Part shown: positions 1 through 5,587 of the stretch, piece by piece
Layout: every line of letters begins with the position of its first letter
Position numbering within the stretch: the stretch's first letter is position 1
Assembly: GCA_964435775.1 (NCBI GenBank)
Contig: CAYTAP010000114.1
Location: 1-12,377, forward strand
Origin: CAYTAP01 sp964435775
GTDB taxonomy: Bacteria > Planctomycetota > Phycisphaerae > Tepidisphaerales > Tepidisphaeraceae
Reading direction: 5' to 3'
DNA length: 12,377 nt
The notes under the pieces: model-generated
What the model was told of the DNA's origin: nothing
What the model saw: only the letters and a program-made list of their open reading frames with translations
The model's database searches: none
Made by a program: the position numbers and the translations under genes

Positions 1-11
1 CAAATTGGCCA

Positions 12-46
12 TGTGAAGATGTTCACAGCAGTGCGGCTGAAGCCGC
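12..46. other. Two adjacent small hairpins at the window edge
   Basis: Two perfect inverted repeats lie back to back: TGTGAA-GATG-TTCACA (12-27) and GCGGC-TGAA-GCCGC (33-46). No T-run follows, so this is not a classical intrinsic terminator. It could be the 3' end of a gene lying before the window or a small dispersed palindromic repeat. Apart from these and the lysC promoter, nothing is seen in positions 1-158. Confidence 0.4.
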
Positions 47-92
47 CCCTACCAAAGAGAATTGAAACACCCTGCGGGCAACAAGCCGCCTG

Positions 93-120
93 TTGAGTTG
101 TCAATCAAGCCGTCTATAAT
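93..120 (+). promoter_or_regulatory. Probable sigma70-type promoter of lysC
   Basis: A perfect TATAAT (115-120) lies 16 bases after TTGAGT (93-98), which matches four of the six TTGACA bases. Transcription would start near 127, giving a leader of about 32 bases before the lysC ATG at 159. No attenuator or lysine-riboswitch-sized leader is possible with this start. Confidence 0.6.
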
Positions 121-158
121 TCCGCCCTTTGCCGGTTGGCGAAGGATTGCATCACCCC

Positions 159-1403
159 ATGAGCTTGATCGTCCAGAAATTCGGCGGCACCAGTGTCGCC
201 AACGCGGAAAAGATTCACGCCGCCTGCCGCCGTGCCCTGGCGGCGAAGCAGGCGGGCGCCCGCGTTGTCGTGGTTGTGTCGGCCATGGGGCACACGACCG
301 ACGAGCTGGTCAACCTGGCCAACCAGGCGTGTACGTTTGAAGGGCGAACCATCCCGCCGCCCAAGCGGGAGATGGATCAACTTCTGGCGACCGGCGAGCA
401 GGTGACGATCGCGCTGATGGCGATGAGCCTTCAGGCCCAGGGACAGGAGGCCATCAGCTTCACCGGCGGGCAGATCGGACTGGTGACGGACAGCTCCTTC
501 ACCAAGGCGCGCATCCAGTCCATCAACAAGCAGCGCATCTTCGATCAACTGGACAAAGGGAAGATCGTCATCGTCGCGGGATTTCAAGGGGTGACGCCGG
601 AGGGGGATTCGACGACGCTGGGGCGCGGGGGATCGAACGCAACCCTGGTGGCACTTGGCGCGGTTCTGAAGGCGGATGTGTGCGAGAATTACACGGATGT
701 CGATGGAATCTACACCGCCGACCCCCGGCTGGTGCCGACGGCGCGAAAGATCGACCGGATCAGCTATGATGAAATGCTGGAGCTTTCCGGCCTGGGGGCG
801 AGCGTTTTGCAGACCCGCGCCGTCGAGTTCGCCAAGAAATACAACGTCCCGATCCATGTGCGCAACAGTGGCAATGACCACGAGGGCACCTGGATCGTAG
901 CCGAGACCCATCACATGGAACACATTGTCGTATCCGGCGTTGCGCTGAAGAAGAACCTTGTCCGCGTGACCATCAAGGGCGTGCCCGATCGCCCCGGCAT
1001 CGCGGCGAGTATTTTTTGTGACATCGCCAGCGCGAATATCGTCGTCGATGACATCATCCAGAACGTGTTCGAGGATAACACCGCGAACATCTCGTTCACG
1101 GTGGAACGGGGCGATTTGTTCGACATCCGTCGGGCGATGGACAAGATCGTGGCGGCACTCGGGCCGGGAGCGTCGGCGACCTACCAGGGGGAGCTTGCGA
1201 AGGTGAGCGTGGTCGGCGTGGGGATGCGCGTCCACACGGGCGTGGCGGGGAAGATGTTCAAAGCGCTGGCCGACGCGGGGGTGAACATCCAGAACATCAC
1301 GACCAGCGAGATCAAGATTTCGTGCATCATCGGCAATGAAGATGGACCGAGGGCTTTACAATTGGTCCATGATGCGTTCGACTTGGGCAAGTCCCGGGAG
1401 TAA
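159..1403 (+). CDS. lysC: Aspartate kinase (aspartokinase)
   Basis: A 414-residue enzyme that phosphorylates L-aspartate with ATP in the cytoplasm, the first step towards lysine, threonine, methionine and diaminopimelate. The kinase domain holds KFGGTS (7-12), VSAMGHTTDEL (40-50), MDQLLATGEQ (72-81), GFQGVTPEGDSTTLGRGGSN (141-160) and ENYTDVDGIYTADPR (176-190). Two ACT domains follow, at about 265-340 and 347-410 (VGVGMRVHTGVAGKMF), the usual site of feedback control by end-product amino acids. Length and layout fit the short, monofunctional LysC type. The ATG at 159 is chosen because MSLIVQKFGG is the family N-terminus and AAGGA lies 12 bases upstream; a TTG at 129 would add ten non-conserved residues. 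The last 40 codons occur again, decayed, at 3420-3543. An internal start for a separate regulatory subunit, as in some LysC proteins, cannot be judged here. Confidence 0.96.
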   Translation: MSLIVQKFGGTSVANAEKIHAACRRALAAKQAGARVVVVVSAMGHTTDELVNLANQACTFEGRTIPPPKREMDQLLATGEQVTIALMAMSLQAQGQEAISFTGGQIGLVTDSSFTKARIQSINKQRIFDQLDKGKIVIVAGFQGVTPEGDSTTLGRGGSNATLVALGAVLKADVCENYTDVDGIYTADPRLVPTARKIDRISYDEMLELSGLGASVLQTRAVEFAKKYNVPIHVRNSGNDHEGTWIVAETHHMEHIVVSGVALKKNLVRVTIKGVPDRPGIAASIFCDIASANIVVDDIIQNVFEDNTANISFTVERGDLFDIRRAMDKIVAALGPGASATYQGELAKVSVVGVGMRVHTGVAGKMFKALADAGVNIQNITTSEIKISCIIGNEDGPRALQLVHDAFDLGKSRE

Positions 1404-1431
1404 ACTCTGGCTCTCGTCGGTCCCGTTTTTT
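1395..1431 (+). terminator. Weak candidate terminator or U-rich leader between lysC and the first GH16 gene
   Basis: CGGGA (1395-1399) can pair with TCCCG (1421-1425), directly followed by six T (1426-1431). The stem has only five pairs and a 21-base loop, so termination would be partial at best. A similar T-run sits before the second GH16 gene without the stem, so the U-rich tract may instead help ribosome loading in front of the GGAG site. Confidence 0.25.
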
Positions 1432-1448
1432 CTCACTCTGGAGCTTTC

Positions 1449-3329
1449 ATGATGGTGCGAACACTTCGGAACTTGGCTTTTCTTGCCGCACTAAACGCTT
1501 GGTGTATTGTCTACGGACAGGTTGCATCGCCGCAGTTGCTCGATTTGTCCGGCGGGGTGGAGAAGACCGTCAAAGCGAGTTCCGAGCAGGTGAGCGTCAA
1601 AGCCGGCGTCGATGCTTCCAAGCCGGGCGTCGTCGTCGAAATAGCGGCCGGTGACGAAGGGTATCCCGGCGTCACCATCACGCCGTCCGACGGTGAGACA
1701 TGGGACTTGTCGAAATTCGGGCACATCGAAGCGGTCGTGACGAACACGGGGGACAAAACCATCGGGCTGACAATGCGGGTGGATGATGATGGCAGCTGGA
1801 AAGACAACCCGTGGAACGCAACAAACGCATCGATCAAGCCGGGCAAGACAGGAAAAGTGGAGGTCATTTTCGGGTATTCGTGGGGAAAGCCGGCGCACAA
1901 GCTCAACTCGTCGGCCATCAAGCGAATCCTGCTGTTCACGGGGAAAGCGAAATCGGCGGAGTCGTTTCGGATTGAATCGGTCTTGGCCGGCGGGGAGGCC
2001 GGGGAGAAGCCCCCGGTGAAGCCGGAATCGATCCGGACGAAACCGAAGGATGGCATCCTGCTCGGCGCCGGAGTCTCCATTGACGCGACGAAACAACTGA
2101 GCGAAAGCCGCGCCACGGCCGCTTCGGCGGATGGGCGGATTGTCATTTCGTTTGCCAAGGAAGCAAACAACAAGATTCAATCAGCGACGTTCAAGCCGCC
2201 GGTCGGGCGCTGGGATCTGCGGGATTATTTGCAGGTGCGCGTTGCTTTGAAAAATACGGGCAAGGTTGAATTGACGCCCCGGGCGTGCATTTCAAGCAAC
2301 GGGGGAAAGTCGGACTGGATCGAGGCGAAATCTCCACTTGCGCCGGGCGCGGAGACGACGCTGGTCATCCCCTTCATTTCATCGTCGCCCTGGAATGGCG
2401 CCGAGCCCAGAACCTCAGGCGACCAACTGTCGAGCGATGCCGTGTCGGGCGTGATCGTTGCAACTCATGGCGGCGAGGATGCGAGGGAGTTGACGATCGA
2501 GTCGATCCGCGCGGATGTGCCGGCGGCGGCGGAACTGCCCGACTGGCTGGGCAAGCGCCCGCCGGTCGAGGGGCAATGGACCAAAACGTTTGATGATGAG
2601 TTCGATGGAAGCGAAGTGGACCTGACCAAGTGGCAAATCACGGGGGAAAATTACTGGGACAAGAAGAGCCATTTCAGCAAAGCGAACGTCATCGTCGGCG
2701 ATGGGGTCGTGCGGTTGCGGTTTGAGAAAAAGGCGGGGCATCAAAATGATGACCCGAATCACAAGCGGGTGACGGACTATGCCACGGGCTACCTGGCGAC
2801 GTATGGAAAATGGACGCAACGGTATGGGTATTTCGAGGCGCGGATGAAGCTGCCGACGGCGCCGGGGCTGTGGCCGGCGTTCTGGATGATGCCCGACCGC
2901 GGCGGCGACGATCCCCAGTGGGTTCGCCAGAGCACGGAAAAAGGGGGGATGGAGTTTGACATCATGGAATACCTGACCCGCTGGGGCCCCCACCGATACA
3001 ACATCGCCATGCACTGGGATGGGTATGGGAAGAATCACAAATCGATCGGGTCGGAAAAGATTTACTTTCAACCGGACAAGGATGGGTACGTGACGGCGGG
3101 GCTGCTCTGGACGCCGGGTTTGCTCGTGTATTATTGCAATGGTCGAGAGGTCGGGCGGTGGGAGAACGAGCGGGTTTCCAACGTACCCGCGGACATCATG
3201 TTCACGCTCCCGATGGGCGGTTGGGACAACAGCCCGCTGGATGACTCCAAACTGCCTGATGATTTTGTGATCGACTATGTGCGGGCGTGGCAGCGGAGCG
3301 ATCTGGCCACACCAGCGCCGGCGAAGTGA
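1449..3329 (+). CDS. Secreted GH16-family glycoside hydrolase with two N-terminal beta-sandwich modules (copy 1)
   Basis: A 626-residue exported protein. A signal peptide (1-23, predicted cut VYG|Q) precedes two related modules of about 140 residues (about 35-183 and 205-355). Both contain a WDL..(Y/F)..(V/I)....NTG motif and end in a (F/T)(R/T)IES(V/I) strand, like carbohydrate-binding modules. The GH16 domain spans about 376-617, starting at TFDDEFDG. Its signature is EFDIME (502-507): E502 nucleophile, D504 helper and E507 acid/base by family analogy, so activity is expected. GH16 enzymes cleave beta-1,3/1,4-glucans or marine galactans such as agar; the substrate cannot be read here. GGAG (1440-1443) supports ATG 1449; ATG 1452 is also possible. 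It lies 45 bases after lysC and may be partly co-transcribed with it. It is a paralogue of the gene at 3591, of identical length. Confidence 0.92.
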   Translation: MMVRTLRNLAFLAALNAWCIVYGQVASPQLLDLSGGVEKTVKASSEQVSVKAGVDASKPGVVVEIAAGDEGYPGVTITPSDGETWDLSKFGHIEAVVTNTGDKTIGLTMRVDDDGSWKDNPWNATNASIKPGKTGKVEVIFGYSWGKPAHKLNSSAIKRILLFTGKAKSAESFRIESVLAGGEAGEKPPVKPESIRTKPKDGILLGAGVSIDATKQLSESRATAASADGRIVISFAKEANNKIQSATFKPPVGRWDLRDYLQVRVALKNTGKVELTPRACISSNGGKSDWIEAKSPLAPGAETTLVIPFISSSPWNGAEPRTSGDQLSSDAVSGVIVATHGGEDARELTIESIRADVPAAAELPDWLGKRPPVEGQWTKTFDDEFDGSEVDLTKWQITGENYWDKKSHFSKANVIVGDGVVRLRFEKKAGHQNDDPNHKRVTDYATGYLATYGKWTQRYGYFEARMKLPTAPGLWPAFWMMPDRGGDDPQWVRQSTEKGGMEFDIMEYLTRWGPHRYNIAMHWDGYGKNHKSIGSEKIYFQPDKDGYVTAGLLWTPGLLVYYCNGREVGRWENERVSNVPADIMFTLPMGGWDNSPLDDSKLPDDFVIDYVRAWQRSDLATPAPAK

Positions 3330-3419
3330 TCGCTCCCTTGGATGGAAAGCTGAAAGGAACAGCGCGGGATTCGGCAGGAGGATCGGCCTGTTTTCCATCG
3401 TGGCTCAACTTCCTCGCGA

Positions 3420-3543
3420 TTGAGCATCCACAACATCGCAACCAATGAAATCAGGATTTCCGTGCATCGACGGCACTGAGGATGGACTGCGGGCTTTACA
3501 ACTGGCCCATGGTGCATTCGACTGGGGAACGACTCGAGAATAG
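3420..3543 (+). pseudogene. Decayed copy of the last 40 codons of lysC (duplication scar)
   Basis: Read with one frame correction, this stretch gives IHNIATNEIRIS / CIDGTEDGLRALQLAHGAFD, matching LysC residues 377-408 (IQNITTSEIKIS / CIIGNEDGPRALQLVHDAFD). An extra C at 3460/3461 breaks the frame, and the stop position (TAG 3541-3543 against TAA 1401-1403) is retained. There is no start codon and no kinase domain, so it cannot make a working protein. It was copied as passenger sequence with the GH16 gene and is now the leader region of the second GH16 gene. Confidence 0.9.
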
Positions 3544-3590
3544 CCTCTCCAGTCGGCGATCTGTCACTTTTTTTCACACTGGAGCAATTC

Positions 3591-5471
3591 ATGATCAGTC
3601 GGGTCATCCATAGCTTGACTTTTATCATTGCACTAAGCGCTTGGTGTGCAGCATGGGCACAGGCGACCGGGCCGCAATTGCTCGGTGTCGGCGCTTCACT
3701 GGACAAGATGGTCAAACCCAGTTCGGAGCAGGTGACGGTCAAAAGCAGCCAGGATGCCTCGAAGGCGGGTCTGGTCGTGACGATCTCGGCAGGAGGTGCG
3801 GATTATCCCGGCGTCACCATCACACCGGCCGACCATAAGACCTGGGATTTGTCCAAATATGGACACATCGACGCGCGCATCACCAACACCGGCGAAAAGA
3901 CGATCGGCGTGACGATGCGAGTCGATGACGATGGAAACTGGAAGGACAGTCCATGGAACGTGATGAGCAAGTCGATCAAGCCGGGTAAAACGGAGAACGT
4001 GGTGGTCATCTTCGGGTATTCAGAGGGGAAGCCCGCGCACAAGCTCAACTCAACGGCCGTGAAACGGATTCTGATCTTCACGGGCAAGGCAAAGGCTGAT
4101 GAATCCTTCCGAATTGAATCGATCGTGGCCGGCGGAGATACCGGCGAGAAGCCGCCGGTCAAGCCGCAGGATGTTCGCATTCAGCCGAAGGATGGCGTCA
4201 TGCTGGGGTCCGGCGTGCCAATTGACTCGGCCAGGCAGCTTGACGGCAACCACGCCACGGCTTCGGCCATGGATGGACGGGTGATTGCGGACTTTCCCAA
4301 GGAAGCCGCCAACACAATTCAGATGGTCTCCTTCAAACCCGTGGAAGGGCGATGGGATCTGCGCGACTATCTACAGGTTCAAGTCGATGTGAAGAATACG
4401 GGCAAAGTCGCAGCGGAGCCCATGGTCCGCCTCAGCAGCAATGGCGGAAAAACCGAATGGGCGAAGGTTGAGTCTCCACTGGCGCCGGGCGCCCAGGCGA
4501 CACTGGTCATCCCGTTCATTTCATCGGCCCCCTGGGATGGGTCCGATCCCAGAAAATCAGGCGATCAATTGACCAGTGACTCGATCTCCCGCGTGGAACT
4601 GGCGGCCAGGGGCGCCGACAGCGCTCGGCAGGTGACGATCGAATCAGTCCATGCCGCGCTGCCCACTGCCACGGAGTTGCCCGAATGGCTGGGCAAGCGC
4701 CCGCCGGTCGATGGGGAATGGACAAAGACGTTTGATGACGAGTTCGACGGCGATGCCGTCGATGAATCGAAGTGGCAAATCGCCGAGGAGACTTACTGGG
4801 AAACGAAGACTCGCGTCAGCAAATCCAACGTCATCGTCGGCGACGGCGTGGTCAAGCTGCGCTTCAACAAAAAAAGAGCCTATCAAAATGATGATCCCAA
4901 ACACAAAGGGGTGACCAACTACGCCACCGGCCGCCTGACGACCTACGGCACGTTCACACAGCGATACGGCTACTTCGAGGCGAGGATGAAGCTGCCGACG
5001 GCGCCGGGGCTTTGGCCGGCGTTTTGGATGATGCCCGATCGCGGTGGAGATGATCCGCAATGGGTGCGCCAAAGCACGGAAAAGGGCGCAATGGAGTTTG
5101 ACATCATGGAATATCTGACCCGCTGGGGCCCCCACCGCTACAACATCGCCATGCACTGGGATGGGTATGGGAAGACGCACAAGTCGATCGGGTCGGACAA
5201 GGTTTATTTTCAGCCGGACAAGGATGGCTTCATCACCGCAGGGCTGTTGTGGACGCCGGGGTCGGCGGTCTTTTATTGCAATGGTCGGGAGGTCGGGCAT
5301 TGGGAGAACGACCGGATCTCCGATGTGCCGGCCGACCTCCTGCTCACGATGCCGATGGGGGGCTGGGACAACAGCCCGGTGGACGATTCCAAACTGCCCG
5401 ACGACTTTGTGATCGACTACGTTCGAGTATGGCAGCGGAGCGACCTGGCCGGTGACGGGGCGGCCAAATAA
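3591..5471 (+). CDS. Secreted GH16-family glycoside hydrolase with two N-terminal beta-sandwich modules (copy 2)
   Basis: A 626-residue paralogue of the gene at 1449 with the same architecture: signal peptide (1-23, predicted cut AWA|Q), two related beta-sandwich modules (about 35-183 and 205-355) and a GH16 domain (about 376-617). The catalytic signature EFDIME is at the same residues (502-507). Residues 456-528 around the active site differ from copy 1 at only one position (G500 becomes A), while the N-terminal modules and the 395-455 region have diverged clearly. Both copies therefore look active, with any change in specificity likely in binding modules or peripheral loops. GGAG (3581-3584) lies six bases before the ATG. 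The PA14 gene follows after 116 bases. Substrate is unknown; beta-glucan or a sulfated/neutral galactan are the family options. Confidence 0.92.
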   Translation: MISRVIHSLTFIIALSAWCAAWAQATGPQLLGVGASLDKMVKPSSEQVTVKSSQDASKAGLVVTISAGGADYPGVTITPADHKTWDLSKYGHIDARITNTGEKTIGVTMRVDDDGNWKDSPWNVMSKSIKPGKTENVVVIFGYSEGKPAHKLNSTAVKRILIFTGKAKADESFRIESIVAGGDTGEKPPVKPQDVRIQPKDGVMLGSGVPIDSARQLDGNHATASAMDGRVIADFPKEAANTIQMVSFKPVEGRWDLRDYLQVQVDVKNTGKVAAEPMVRLSSNGGKTEWAKVESPLAPGAQATLVIPFISSAPWDGSDPRKSGDQLTSDSISRVELAARGADSARQVTIESVHAALPTATELPEWLGKRPPVDGEWTKTFDDEFDGDAVDESKWQIAEETYWETKTRVSKSNVIVGDGVVKLRFNKKRAYQNDDPKHKGVTNYATGRLTTYGTFTQRYGYFEARMKLPTAPGLWPAFWMMPDRGGDDPQWVRQSTEKGAMEFDIMEYLTRWGPHRYNIAMHWDGYGKTHKSIGSDKVYFQPDKDGFITAGLLWTPGSAVFYCNGREVGHWENDRISDVPADLLLTMPMGGWDNSPVDDSKLPDDFVIDYVRVWQRSDLAGDGAAK

Positions 5472-5587
5472 CCGCTGCGCAGCGATGTGGCCGTTCAACT
5501 CGGGCGGCCAGGCCGGCAATGGCATAGGGCGACCAAATCCCGCGATGGCTCAACTTTCGCGCGCGTTGGGCGTATAAACAGCTACCG
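5472..5587 (+). promoter_or_regulatory. GH16-PA14 intergenic region with a TATAAA box very close to the start codon
   Basis: TATAAA (5573-5578) lies only nine bases before the ATG at 5588, and no purine-rich ribosome site is present between them. If the box is a -10 element, transcripts would begin at or within a few bases of the ATG and be nearly leaderless. The matching -35 is poor (TCAACT at 5550). The 12-base palindrome CGCTGCGCAGCG (5473-5484) follows the GH16 stop. No strong terminator is seen, so read-through from the GH16 gene is possible. Confidence 0.3.

Larger units (their letters stand above)
1281..3418 (+). repeat. Tandem duplication unit, first copy
   Basis: The unit runs from lysC codon 375, through the short spacer and the whole first GH16 gene, to about 90 bases past its stop. 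It matches 3420-5564 at a nearly constant offset of 2139-2145 bases. The right edge is marked by TGGCTCAACTT at 3401-3411, recurring at 5546-5556 at the same distance after the second GH16 stop (72 and 75 bases). A short CGCG is shared at the junction. Confidence 0.85.
3420..5564 (+). repeat. Tandem duplication unit, second copy
   Basis: This copy begins with a decayed lysC tail, continues with a 47-base spacer that keeps the T-run and GGAG site, then the second GH16 gene and its downstream flank. The flank after 5471 is probably the ancestral one, since it leads into the PA14 gene. The level of divergence (many synonymous and some amino-acid changes) means the event is old rather than an assembly artefact. 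Confidence 0.85.

Noticed and set aside
114..1235. Long minus-strand open frame (373 codons) opposite lysC
   Set aside because: Antisense to a well-conserved gene; composition rich in Arg, His and Asp and no recognisable domain. It is an effect of the GC-rich third positions of lysC.
3341..3399. Inverted repeat GATGGAAA ... TTTCCATC after the first GH16 gene
   Set aside because: Eight bases with a 43-base gap and no T-run; likely chance, and not kept in the second copy.
2415..5525. Minus-strand open frames opposite both GH16 catalytic regions (2415-3398 and 4644-5525) with similar translations
   Set aside because: Their similarity is fully explained by the duplication of the sense genes. 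They show no start signal or domain, so conservation is not evidence of coding here.
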